From NCBI RefSeq assembly GCF_008040165.1, contig NZ_VRUR01000001.1:825349-889348 (forward strand): DNA of 64,000 nt, written 5' to 3'. The position numbers were made by a program, and so were the translations under genes. This DNA comes from Flagellimonas hymeniacidonis. Its GTDB lineage: Bacteria; Bacteroidota; Bacteroidia; Flavobacteriales; Flavobacteriaceae. The notes under the pieces are model-generated. The model saw only the letters and a list, made by a program, of their open reading frames with translations, ran no database searches and had not been told where the DNA came from. Shown one piece after another: positions 1 to 7,715 of this stretch (the first letter of the stretch is position 1; every line of letters starts with the position of its first letter).

Positions 1-116
1 GCCATCAATACATAAGCCAATGTTCCTTCAACTACATTAAAGTAGTACAACGCAACCACTATGGCAGCAATGAACAATCTTAATACACGGTCCAGGCCGC
101 TCATATTCTTTTTCAT
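1..116 (-). CDS. DUF2892 (YgaP-like transmembrane) protein, partial
   Basis: Reading the minus strand from an ATG at 114-116 gives 38 codons that stay open to the window edge. They begin MKKNMSGLDRVLRLFIAA and continue into a hydrophobic stretch with VVALYYFNVVEG. This is the typical N-terminus of the small DUF2892 inner-membrane proteins, which are about 65-130 residues long and often sit beside rhodaneses and persulfide-metabolism genes. That fits the sulfur cluster starting at 1.16 kb, although a plus-strand gene lies between. The 3' end is outside the window. It is divergent from the desaturase-like gene, whose start is 22 bp away. Family assignment is by recognition; the function of the family is not well established. 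Confidence 0.72.
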   Translation of the reverse strand, partial: MKKNMSGLDRVLRLFIAAIVVALYYFNVVEGTLAYVLM

Positions 117-138
117 ACTATTTTATTTAAAGTTTTTT

Positions 139-1140
139 ATGAAGAAAACCTATTCAAAACTACCACACATACGAAACCCACACAGTAACCTGGGTTACAT
201 TGGCGTATTCAATTTTATGCTACTTTTAATTTTAGGATATTTGTTATGGGTCAATAACGATTTTATGCAGGACTATTTTGAAGCTTTCACCAATGGTTTT
301 TTAGGAACTACCCAATGGACTTGGAAATCTATCTTGTTTGAAGTGCCCTGGTATACCAATTATTTTTGGGGGTTGATTGTTATCTCGCTCCTTGTTTGGG
401 GGTTGGAAATTCTCTTTCCATGGCGGAAAGAGCAAGCTATCTTTAGAAAAGATTTTTGGCTGGATGGTTTCTATATGTTTTTCAATTTCTTCATCTTCGC
501 CATTGTTATCAGTGGTGTTTATAAAGTATTGGAGCTTCTATTGGGCAATATTGGGGTCACTGCCAAAAGCCTTGCTATTATCGATTTTTCTAATTGGCCT
601 ACTTGGTCCCAGTTACTTGTCTTTTTCATCTTGTTGGACTTTGTACAATGGTTTACTCATGTATTGCTCCATAAATTTTCTGTTTTATGGCAATTTCATC
701 AAGTGCACCATAGTGTAAAAGAAATGGGCTTTGCCGCTCATTTGCGTTACCATTGGATGGAAAACATTTTTTACAAGCCCCTTAAAACTTTTGGAGTTAT
801 GATTTTGGGAGGGTTTGAGCCAGAACAAGCTTATATTGTCCATTTTGCTGCCATAGCCATAGGCCATTTAAACCATGCCAATATTAAACTTACGTATGGT
901 CCGTTAAAGTATATTTTTAACAACCCGGTAATGCATTTGTATCATCATTCTTATGTGCTTCCAAAAGGAAAATTTGGCGTTAATTTTGGAATTAGTCTAA
1001 GTCTTTGGGATTATATATTTGGCACCCATTACATTCCCGAAAGTGGAGGAAAAATCAAATTAGGGTATCCAGGTGATGAAGCTTTGCCCAAAAGCTTTTG
1101 GGGGCAATTAGTATATGGTTTTAAAAAACCAAAGCGGTGA
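139..1140 (+). CDS. sterol desaturase / fatty acid hydroxylase family protein
   Basis: A 333-residue integral membrane protein with four or more hydrophobic segments and the histidine clusters of the fatty acid hydroxylase superfamily: HVLLH near residue 174, HQVHH near 187 and HLYHH near 266. In this family they bind a di-iron centre that hydroxylates or desaturates a lipid substrate; the substrate here cannot be told. The frame could be opened at 61, but the 26 extra residues would run through the divergent DUF2892 start, and MKKTYSKL at 139 is a normal beginning, so I chose 139. Nothing in the surroundings defines a pathway. Confidence 0.85.
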   Translation: MKKTYSKLPHIRNPHSNLGYIGVFNFMLLLILGYLLWVNNDFMQDYFEAFTNGFLGTTQWTWKSILFEVPWYTNYFWGLIVISLLVWGLEILFPWRKEQAIFRKDFWLDGFYMFFNFFIFAIVISGVYKVLELLLGNIGVTAKSLAIIDFSNWPTWSQLLVFFILLDFVQWFTHVLLHKFSVLWQFHQVHHSVKEMGFAAHLRYHWMENIFYKPLKTFGVMILGGFEPEQAYIVHFAAIAIGHLNHANIKLTYGPLKYIFNNPVMHLYHHSYVLPKGKFGVNFGISLSLWDYIFGTHYIPESGGKIKLGYPGDEALPKSFWGQLVYGFKKPKR

Positions 1141-1162
1141 TCACTAACTTAAGAAAGTGCCC

Positions 1163-1435
1163 TTAATTACTTCTGAATCTCCCATTGGCACAACTCACAA
1201 ACGATTTTGCTTTTTGTAATATGCCGTTCTCATCTTCAGTGGCTGGATAGCCCAAGGCCTTTAATTTATCTTTGGCAACAGCAATATCATTACCGGTCAG
1301 ATGCTCAAAACTGACTGATGATGTTTCTTCCTCAATGGTTATGTCTTTAATCCCATTTAGCTCAGATAACTTATTTACAATTGTCTTAGCGCAGCCACCG
1401 CATTTTAGATTTTGAATTTGAATTGTTGTTCTCAT
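1163..1435 (-). CDS. heavy-metal-associated (HMA) domain protein
   Basis: A 90-residue protein with one HMA fold. It starts MRTTIQIQNLKCGGCAKTIV, and the CGGC segment (residues 12-15) supplies the two cysteines that bind Cu(I) or a similar soft metal in this family. A third cysteine sits in the C-terminal tail (SFVSCANG), beyond the usual length of about 68 residues. It is the last gene of the minus-strand sulfur cluster, 22 bp after the rhodanese gene at 1458. A copper-chaperone role, or binding of metal released under sulfur stress, is inference from the fold and neighbours. Confidence 0.85.
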   Translation of the reverse strand: MRTTIQIQNLKCGGCAKTIVNKLSELNGIKDITIEEETSSVSFEHLTGNDIAVAKDKLKALGYPATEDENGILQKAKSFVSCANGRFRSN

Positions 1436-1457
1436 TACAAATTATTTGTTGAATTCA

Positions 1458-1805
1458 CTACTTCCACATGTTATACCCTCCACGCAAATCATATATACAA
1501 TCAAATCCAAAGGCTATTAGTTTTCTTGCAGCTTTTTGACTTCTATTTCCAGATTGACAGTACAAGTACAAAGGTTTATCCTTGTCCATTTTGGAGCAGG
1601 CTGCTTTAAAGGTAGATTGCTGAAAATAGTCGATGTTTCGAGCGCCTTTTATATGCCCAGATTTGAACTCCCTTGAAGTTCTTACATCCACCAATTGCAC
1701 ATGGTTATTAGCGATGGCATTTTTAAAATCTTCTGTATTCAACACCTTTATGGCATCTGATTTTATAGGACCCTTGAATAAAAAATTTAAGATTGACATA
1801 TTCAT
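1458..1805 (-). CDS. single-domain rhodanese
   Basis: A 115-residue protein made of one rhodanese domain. It has the DVRTSREFKSGHIKGA substrate-side motif and the active-site loop YLYCQSGNRS, whose cysteine would carry the persulfide. There is no clear signal peptide, so it is probably cytoplasmic, though the N-terminus (MNMSILNFLFKG) is mildly hydrophobic. It lies between the rhodanese lipoprotein and the HMA gene, all on the minus strand. The family transfers sulfane sulfur between thiols, cyanide or sulfite; the acceptor here is unknown. A start at the second methionine (residue 3) is equally possible. Confidence 0.9.
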   Translation of the reverse strand: MNMSILNFLFKGPIKSDAIKVLNTEDFKNAIANNHVQLVDVRTSREFKSGHIKGARNIDYFQQSTFKAACSKMDKDKPLYLYCQSGNRSQKAARKLIAFGFDCIYDLRGGYNMWK

Positions 1806-1875
1806 GTTTTTAAGGCTCCTTAAAAGTAAACATCATGAATACGGTGGTCAGTAACGGGAGTTACATAACTATAAA

Positions 1876-2259
1876 CTATTCCGAAGCACTCCAGTCTTGA
1901 TATCCGCCCGTGTAATCATAAATCTTCTTGAATCCTCTGCTCTTTAGCAACAGTGCAGCATTGTTACTTCGTGTTCCTCTTCTACAATATAAATAGACCG
2001 ATTCTTCTTTATTAAGTGTGGAAATTTGATTTATGAATATAATACTATCCTTAAAATTGAAATTAACTGCATCATCAATATAACCTTCGCTATATTCTTT
2101 TGGCGTTCGCACATCAATAAGTTGCACATCCTTGCCCATTACCTCAGCAATAAGGGTTTCCTTATCAATTTTTTTGATAAAACTTTCTTGCTCTGGCTGA
2201 CATGAACTGAGCCACAGAAAACAAAAGCTTATTAGGGTAATACGCAATGGATTTTTCAT
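1876..2259 (-). CDS. rhodanese-like lipoprotein
   Basis: From the ATG at 2257-2259 this is a 127-residue protein with a lipoprotein signal (MKNPLRITLISFCFLWLSSC, lipobox LSSC), so it should sit on the membrane facing the periplasm. A single rhodanese domain follows, with DVRTPKEYSEGYIDDA and the active loop YLYCRRGTRS. The start lies 8 bp beyond the stop of the upstream dioxygenase gene; an earlier start at 2289 would add ten residues before the signal peptide and overlap that gene, so I reject it. Co-transcription with the persulfide dioxygenase suggests it handles sulfane sulfur outside the cytoplasm (inference). Confidence 0.88.
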   Translation of the reverse strand: MKNPLRITLISFCFLWLSSCQPEQESFIKKIDKETLIAEVMGKDVQLIDVRTPKEYSEGYIDDAVNFNFKDSIIFINQISTLNKEESVYLYCRRGTRSNNAALLLKSRGFKKIYDYTGGYQDWSASE

Positions 2260-2267
2260 GATATTGG

Positions 2268-3677
2268 TTATTTTAAAGTTGTTGGACAAACAAAATCTGT
2301 TACCGGAATACCAGCTTCTTTAATTGCCTTGAATCCTCCAGCAACATCAATTAAATTGTGAATGCCCCTGCTTTTTAGAATTGAGGCAGCAATCATACTG
2401 CGGTATCCTCCTGCACAATGTACATAAAATGTCTTGCTTTCTGGAAATTCCGCTAAATGGTCATTGAGGAAATCCAAAGGAGTCAAGATTGCGTCTTCAA
2501 TATGTTCTGAAGCAAACTCGGTTTCCTTACGCACATCAAAAACGGGGATTTTCTCGGCCAATCGCTGTTTAAGTACATCGGCATTAATACTAGTGACAGT
2601 ATCGACTTCTTTATCAGCTTCTTTCCATGCTTCAATTCCACCATCCAAATACCCTAGGGTACCATCAAATCCTACACGGGATAATCTGGTGATGGTCTCT
2701 TCTTCTTTTCCTTTGGGTGCTACCAAAAGTATGGGCTGTTTTACATCTGCAATTAATGCACCAACCCAAGGCGCAAAGCTTCCGCCCAACCCAATAAAAA
2801 TAGATCTAGGTACGTGACCTTTGGCAAAATCATCCTGGTGTCTCACATCCAATACCACAGCTCCTGTTTCATTGGCCGCAATTTCAAAAGCATCTGGTAT
2901 TAATGCTCTAGTACCTCTTTCCAAAACCGTATCAATATCCTCGTATCCTTCTTTATTCATTTTTACATTTAAAGGAAAATACAACGGAGGCGGTAGTAAG
3001 CCATCTGTTACTTCTTTTATGAATTCTTCCCTAGTCATATCGGCGCGGAGGGCGTAATTCATTTTTTTCTGATTGCCCAAGGTATCCACGGTCTCCTTCA
3101 TCATATTTTTTCCGCAAGCAGATCCTGCACCGTGCGCTGGATATACAATGATATCATCTGCCAAAGGCATAATTTTATTTCGAAGACTATCAAACAAAAT
3201 ACCCGCCAGTTCTTCTTGGGTCATATCGGCAGCTTTTTGCGCTAAATCCGGCCTTCCAACATCCCCTAAAAATAAGGTGTCCCCACTAAAAATAGCATGG
3301 TCTTTTCCTTTCTCATCCTGCAACAAATATGTGGTACTTTCCATGGTATGCCCTGGGGTATGCAAGACTTTAATGGTTAATTTCCCTAGCTTAAATTCCT
3401 CTCCATCTTTTGCGGTTATAGACTCAAAAGAAGGATTGGCATTTGGACCATATACAATTGGCGCTCCTGTTTCTTTGGACAATGTCACGTGACCACTAAC
3501 AAAATCCGCATGAAAATGCGTCTCAAAAATATATTTGATAACAGCACCATTTTCATTTGCTCTTTTTAAGTAAGGTTGCACCTCTCTCAATGGATCTATT
3601 ATGGCTACTTCACCTTCGCTCTCTATATAATAGGCCCCTTGTGCCAAACATCCTGTATAAATTTGTTCAATTGTCAT
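2268..3677 (-). CDS. CstB-like persulfide dioxygenase fused to two rhodanese domains
   Basis: A 469-residue fusion. Residues 1-250 are a metallo-beta-lactamase fold of the ETHE1/persulfide-dioxygenase type, with THFHADF, HTPGHT, SGDTLFLGD and YPAHG as metal ligands and the non-haem iron fold. Residues about 260-360 form a rhodanese domain without a catalytic cysteine (the loop reads VAPKGKEEE). Residues about 365-465 form a second rhodanese with an intact loop, YVHCAGGYRS. This order, including the inactive middle domain, matches CstB of Staphylococcus aureus, which oxidises low-molecular-weight persulfides and releases thiosulfate. Its own -7 element (3696-3703) means it can be expressed without the SulP gene upstream. 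Confidence 0.92.
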   Translation of the reverse strand: MTIEQIYTGCLAQGAYYIESEGEVAIIDPLREVQPYLKRANENGAVIKYIFETHFHADFVSGHVTLSKETGAPIVYGPNANPSFESITAKDGEEFKLGKLTIKVLHTPGHTMESTTYLLQDEKGKDHAIFSGDTLFLGDVGRPDLAQKAADMTQEELAGILFDSLRNKIMPLADDIIVYPAHGAGSACGKNMMKETVDTLGNQKKMNYALRADMTREEFIKEVTDGLLPPPLYFPLNVKMNKEGYEDIDTVLERGTRALIPDAFEIAANETGAVVLDVRHQDDFAKGHVPRSIFIGLGGSFAPWVGALIADVKQPILLVAPKGKEEETITRLSRVGFDGTLGYLDGGIEAWKEADKEVDTVTSINADVLKQRLAEKIPVFDVRKETEFASEHIEDAILTPLDFLNDHLAEFPESKTFYVHCAGGYRSMIAASILKSRGIHNLIDVAGGFKAIKEAGIPVTDFVCPTTLK

Positions 3678-3695
3678 TTGCTATAATTTTGCTAT

Positions 3696-3703
3696 CAAAG
3701 GTA
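3696..3703 (-). promoter_or_regulatory. -7 promoter element of the persulfide dioxygenase gene
   Basis: The minus strand reads TACCTTTG, a full match to TAnnTTTG, 18 bp before the ATG at 3677. No TTG is found at the usual distance upstream. The site is in the 58-bp gap after sulP, so the dioxygenase and downstream genes can form their own transcript. Confidence 0.5.
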
Positions 3704-3735
3704 AGATCGATATGTAATTGCTACAGTTACCAAAG

Positions 3736-5466
3736 TTACAAATGCTTTGTTTTAGATTGTAATGAAACTTTATCCTGAATTTTACTTTTCTCTTTTTGAT
3801 TTGTGCAATATTCAAAGGCTTCGTTTGTTCTAACAAAAAGATTTCCCTTGCCTATTTGTTCAATCAATCCACTAGAAAATAAAATATCTCGGGTAGGCCC
3901 AATGACACCCGCAATAAGCAATTCAATTTTTTTTCCTTTCAAATCCTTCACCACTTGATTTAGCATGTTCAAGGCACTGCTATCTATATAATTAATCGCT
4001 TCAGCATTTAGAATGACATATTTGAGCGCATTTCCCTTTTTTAGAACATTTTTATGCAATTCGCTTTTAAAATAATCCTTATTGGCAAAGTATAGCTGTC
4101 CATCAAACCGGAGCACTAAAATATTTTCTGCCAATTCAATATCATTGCTAAAACGATTTACATTTTTAAAATAATCTGTACCTCTAATACGTCCTAAAAT
4201 GGCAATATGTGGTTTAGATGTTCGATTGACCAACAACAATAATGAGAATAAGACCCCAAAAATTATTCCTTGGGAAATTCCAATCAACAAGGTTGTTAGA
4301 AAGGTAACCAATAATAAAAAGAACTCGTCTTTACGTTGTTTCCACAATTGCTTCGGATATTTTAAATCTATCAAACTGTACACTGCCACCAAGATGATAG
4401 CTCCTAGAACTGATTTTGGCAAGTAGTAAAAGAATGGGGTTAAAAATAGAAGGGTTAAACCTACGACCAATACGCTCACTAGGGAAGCTATTCCGGTTTT
4501 TGCCCCTTCATTTACATTTACCGCAGTTCTTGAAAGCCCTGCATTTGCCGGAAAAGATTGAAAAAGAGACCCAATGATATTGGAAATTCCCAAGGCTCTT
4601 AATTCTTGATTGGGTTCTGTGTGGTATTCATTGCTTTGATCTTCTACAGCTTTTGCAATCGTCATTGCTTCGGCAAATGCAATAAACGCCAATGCCATTG
4701 CCGTTGGGAAAGCTTTTACCATCATATCAACATCCAATTGTGGCATTTTAAAAGCGGGTAATCCTTTTGGTATCTCGCCAACAATGTGCACATCTGTCTC
4801 ATTTACCATGAAAAAAAAGATGCCGACGATAGATAAAATGACTACAACCATTGCCGCTGGTACTTTTCCACTCAGTTTTTTTAATCCCAAAATCACCAAA
4901 ACAGCACCTAAGCCAATACTTAAGTCGTAAAAATTTGTTTCTGATAGCTGTCCAAAAATAGCTTGAAGGGTCTTCAGCGTATTGTTGGTTGTTATTTCCA
5001 ATCCGAAAAAATGCTTAAGCTGACTTATGGCAATAACAAGAGCTGCTGCAGAAGTAAAACCACTGACCACTGGTCTTGAGAGAAAATTAGAAAGAAAGCC
5101 AAGGCGCATAAAACCCATTACCAATTGAATGCATCCTACAAAAAGCGCTAAAAAAATAGCCATACTGATGTAATCATCAATATTTGCCAATTTCATTGCC
5201 GCCAAACTTGAAGCAACAATTAAAGAGTCAAGGGCAACAGGGCCCACAGCCAATTTTCTACTTGACCCGGTAAATGCATAGATTAAGTTAGGCACCAAAG
5301 CCGCATACAACCCATAAACTGGGGGAAGGCCTGCGATTAATGCATATGCCATTCCCTGAGGGATAAGCATCACCCCCACGGTAATACCAGCGGTAAAATC
5401 TTTTAGGAGAAAAGAACGATTGTATTCGGTTATCCAAGATACAATTGGAAAATACCTTTTGAGCAT
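3736..5466 (-). CDS. SulP family anion transporter with STAS domain
   Basis: A 576-residue inner-membrane transporter of the SLC26/SulP family. The N-terminal 400 residues carry about ten or more hydrophobic helices, beginning with the family signature GVMLIPQGMAYALIAGLPPVYGLY cut short here as GMAYALIAGLPPVYG. Residues about 430-555 form a cytoplasmic STAS domain (LDGQLYFANKDYF, YIDSSALNML). SulP proteins move sulfate, bicarbonate or other anions; the neighbourhood of persulfide oxidation genes suggests sulfate, sulfite or thiosulfate, but no substrate residue proves this. It lies 63 bp downstream of the Crp-type regulator gene and 58 bp upstream of the dioxygenase gene. Confidence 0.92.
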   Translation of the reverse strand: MLKRYFPIVSWITEYNRSFLLKDFTAGITVGVMLIPQGMAYALIAGLPPVYGLYAALVPNLIYAFTGSSRKLAVGPVALDSLIVASSLAAMKLANIDDYISMAIFLALFVGCIQLVMGFMRLGFLSNFLSRPVVSGFTSAAALVIAISQLKHFFGLEITTNNTLKTLQAIFGQLSETNFYDLSIGLGAVLVILGLKKLSGKVPAAMVVVILSIVGIFFFMVNETDVHIVGEIPKGLPAFKMPQLDVDMMVKAFPTAMALAFIAFAEAMTIAKAVEDQSNEYHTEPNQELRALGISNIIGSLFQSFPANAGLSRTAVNVNEGAKTGIASLVSVLVVGLTLLFLTPFFYYLPKSVLGAIILVAVYSLIDLKYPKQLWKQRKDEFFLLLVTFLTTLLIGISQGIIFGVLFSLLLLVNRTSKPHIAILGRIRGTDYFKNVNRFSNDIELAENILVLRFDGQLYFANKDYFKSELHKNVLKKGNALKYVILNAEAINYIDSSALNMLNQVVKDLKGKKIELLIAGVIGPTRDILFSSGLIEQIGKGNLFVRTNEAFEYCTNQKEKSKIQDKVSLQSKTKHL

Positions 5467-5529
5467 TTAGCTGAACTTTGTGTAAAAATAAGGAGCAAAG
5501 AGATGATTCCCAGTAACAAAAGGCACAAA

Positions 5530-6162
5530 TTAAAGTTCAAGAATTTGAATGTGGTTTCTATGGAGCTCCAATTTTTTCAATTTTTCCAGTCTTTTTAATA
5601 GTCTAGACACCACTACCCTTGAAGTGTGTAGATCATATGCAATCTGTTGGTGGGTGTTTCGAATACAATTGTCTTTAGTGACCTCTGATTTCTTTTTGAG
5701 ATACTCTACCAAACGTTGGTCCATATTCTTAAAAGCAATGTTGTCTACTGTCAACAATAGTTCATTTAACCTATTGTGATAGCTTTCAAAAATATAATTA
5801 CGCCATCCTTTGTATTTAGCCATCCACTCTTCCATTTTTTGCACTGGAACCATAACGAGCAACACTTCTGTTTCTGTAATTGCCCTTATTTCACTTTTTG
5901 TCTGTCCCATACAACAAGTCATGGTAACTGAACACGTTTCTCCTTGCTCTAAATAATACAAGAGCAGTTCATCACCTTCGTCATCTTCCCGCAATACTTT
6001 AATGGCCCCTGAAAGCAATAATGGTATGGCCCTTACATAATTGCCAATATCCATTATGGTTTCACCTGCAGGTACTTCCGCAAGCTTGCCCACAGTACTG
6101 ATCTCTTCTATAAGAGGTGTTTCAAATTGAGCACCAAAAGTTTTTAAAAGTTCCTCTTTCAT
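5530..6162 (-). CDS. Crp/Fnr family transcriptional regulator
   Basis: A 210-residue protein with an N-terminal cyclic-nucleotide-binding-type beta roll (residues about 20-115, with PAGETIMDIG) and a C-terminal winged helix (HQQIAYDLHTSRVVVSRLLK, residues about 165-190). Cysteines lie in SVTMTCCMGQT near residue 90 in the beta roll. The frame is open upstream to 6231, but MKEELLKTFG at 6162 aligns better with family starts. As first gene of the minus-strand cluster it is the obvious candidate to control the sulfur genes behind it. Flavobacterial relatives often lack cNMP ligands; the signal here is unknown, and the paired cysteines could be redox or persulfide sensors (inference). Confidence 0.88.
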   Translation of the reverse strand: MKEELLKTFGAQFETPLIEEISTVGKLAEVPAGETIMDIGNYVRAIPLLLSGAIKVLREDDEGDELLLYYLEQGETCSVTMTCCMGQTKSEIRAITETEVLLVMVPVQKMEEWMAKYKGWRNYIFESYHNRLNELLLTVDNIAFKNMDQRLVEYLKKKSEVTKDNCIRNTHQQIAYDLHTSRVVVSRLLKRLEKLKKLELHRNHIQILEL

Positions 6163-6320
6163 TTTATACAAAATACTACCATAAAGGTACTCTTTTGCAA
6201 AAGGATTTTTTAAAGTCAAATGGTTAATCAATTTATAAATCCATCATAGTTCTTTTCAAATCAAACATGAAAAGTCAACACAATTAAAGATATTCCCAGC
6301 TTACCAATCAATGTTGATTT

Positions 6321-7454
6321 ATGAAATACAAAAAACTCTCTCTCCTGTCTATAGTTGCTGGATTGGCCCTCCTGTTTTTTAATTGTGCCGATGACAAGGA
6401 GGCTTGGACTTTTGAAAGCGAAGAAGTCAATTTTAAGCTAGAAAAAGTCGCGGATAGTATCCGAGTTCCCTTTGGTATGTCGTTTTTACCTGATGGAAAG
6501 ATGTTAGTCACTAATAGGTTTGCTGGAAAAATACTATTAGTTGATATTGGTACTGGAGAAAAAAAGGTGCTTAAAGGAGTTCCTGAATCGTATTGCAAGG
6601 GCGATGGGGGAGCGTTGGATATACTGCTTCACCCCAATTATAAACAAAATGGGTGGCTTTATTTTTCGCACTCCATAGGAGATAGTATCAGCAGTTCCAT
6701 GGCCATTGAGCGAGGAAAGCTCAAAGGAGATTCGTTAGTAAATGTAGAGCGCATTTTTACAGCCTACCCTTTCTATAAATCCCCAAGCCATTATGGTTCA
6801 AGGATGGTCATAAAGGACAACTACTTGTTTTTTACCATGGGTGATCGCTATGACCTTAAAGATTCAGCACAGACCTTGAACAATCATTTGGGAAAAGTAA
6901 TGCGCATTTTTGAAGATGGGAAAATACCAAACGACAACCCTTTTGTCGGTACAAAAAATGCAAAACCAGAAATATGGACCTTTGGGCACAGAAACCCTCA
7001 AGGGCTAACACTCCATCCCAAAACCAATGGCCTCTGGCTGCACGAGCATGGACCAAAAGGAGGAGATGAGCTAAACCGTATTGAACCAGGGCTTAACTAT
7101 GGATGGCCAATAATATGCCATTGTATAGACTACGATGATACTCCAATCGGGGAGGGAATTACACATAAAGAAGGAATGGAACAGCCCAATTATTATTATA
7201 CTCCGTCTATAGCGCCAAGTGGTATGGAATTTTATTCTGGAGATATCTTTAAAAAATGGAAAGGCAACTTATTTATTGGTGCAATGGCACTCACACATTT
7301 AAACAGATTGGTTCTAGAAAATGGTAAAGTAGTTGATGAAGAACGATTGTTAGAAGACTTTGGAAGAAGAATACGGGTGGTTAAACAGGGGCCAGATGGT
7401 CTTATTTATATTGGTGTTGACGGGGGAATGATTTTAAGATTAAGGCCTATTTAA
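6321..7454 (+). CDS. PQQ-dependent glucose/sorbosone dehydrogenase-like lipoprotein
   Basis: A 377-residue exported protein with a lipobox (LALLFFNC, Cys near residue 22) followed by a six-bladed propeller of the GSDH/soluble aldose sugar dehydrogenase family. Supporting segments are LPDGKMLVTNR, GDGGALDILLHPNY, GHRNPQGLTLHP, HEHGPKGGDELN and GPDGLIYIGVDGG. Members oxidise aldoses or related sugars in the periplasm using PQQ; no PQQ biosynthesis genes occur in this window, so the cofactor would come from elsewhere or the protein may not be an active dehydrogenase. Monocistronic, followed by a strong terminator at 7533. Confidence 0.87.
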   Translation: MKYKKLSLLSIVAGLALLFFNCADDKEAWTFESEEVNFKLEKVADSIRVPFGMSFLPDGKMLVTNRFAGKILLVDIGTGEKKVLKGVPESYCKGDGGALDILLHPNYKQNGWLYFSHSIGDSISSSMAIERGKLKGDSLVNVERIFTAYPFYKSPSHYGSRMVIKDNYLFFTMGDRYDLKDSAQTLNNHLGKVMRIFEDGKIPNDNPFVGTKNAKPEIWTFGHRNPQGLTLHPKTNGLWLHEHGPKGGDELNRIEPGLNYGWPIICHCIDYDDTPIGEGITHKEGMEQPNYYYTPSIAPSGMEFYSGDIFKKWKGNLFIGAMALTHLNRLVLENGKVVDEERLLEDFGRRIRVVKQGPDGLIYIGVDGGMILRLRPI

Positions 7455-7532
7455 GTTCTTTAGCAATACAGTTGCAAATTAGGCTGGTATGCAGAACTAT
7501 ATATTGTCTTTGTAATTAGGCAGTATTAAAAT

Positions 7533-7571
7533 AAAAAAAGAGCCGCACAGAAGTACGGCTCTTTTGTTTTT
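7533..7571. terminator. bidirectional intrinsic terminator
   Basis: AGAGCCG at 7539-7545 pairs with CGGCTCT at 7556-7562 across a 10-nt loop. An A-run on the left and a T-run on the right make it usable from both sides. It lies between the sugar dehydrogenase gene (plus) and tRNA-Asn (minus), so it can end both transcripts. Confidence 0.85.
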
Positions 7572-7572
7572 G

Positions 7573-7646
7573 CTCCCCCTCTTGGGCTCGAACCAAGGAC
7601 CCTCTGATTAACAGTCAGATGCTCTAACCAACTGAGCTAAGGAGGA
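7573..7646 (-). tRNA. tRNA-Asn (anticodon GTT)
   Basis: A 74-nt cloverleaf on the minus strand. The acceptor arm is TCCTCCT paired with AGGGGGA (one T-G pair), then discriminator G with no encoded CCA. The D arm is GCTC/GAGC, the anticodon arm TCTGA-CTGTTAA-TCAGA with GTT at positions 34-36, and the T arm CTTGG-TTCGAGC-CCAAG. All stems pair fully apart from the one wobble. Confidence 0.97.
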
Positions 7647-7667
7647 ATATTTTACCTTAAGCGGGTG

Positions 7668-7698
7668 CAAATATAGCAGTTTCTTTAAAACACTACAA
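7668..7698 (-). promoter_or_regulatory. promoter of tRNA-Asn
   Basis: On the minus strand TTG (7698-7696), a 20-bp spacer and TATATTTG (7675-7668) match the Bacteroidota -33/-7 consensus completely. Transcription would begin near 7662, about 16 nt before the mature tRNA. Confidence 0.75.
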
Positions 7699-7715
7699 GC
7701 AAAAAAAATGGTTTT

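Noticed and set aside
3073-3492. Long plus-strand open frame opposite the persulfide dioxygenase gene
   Set aside because: It mirrors a well-supported gene on the other strand, has no recognisable domain and its composition follows from the complementary codons.
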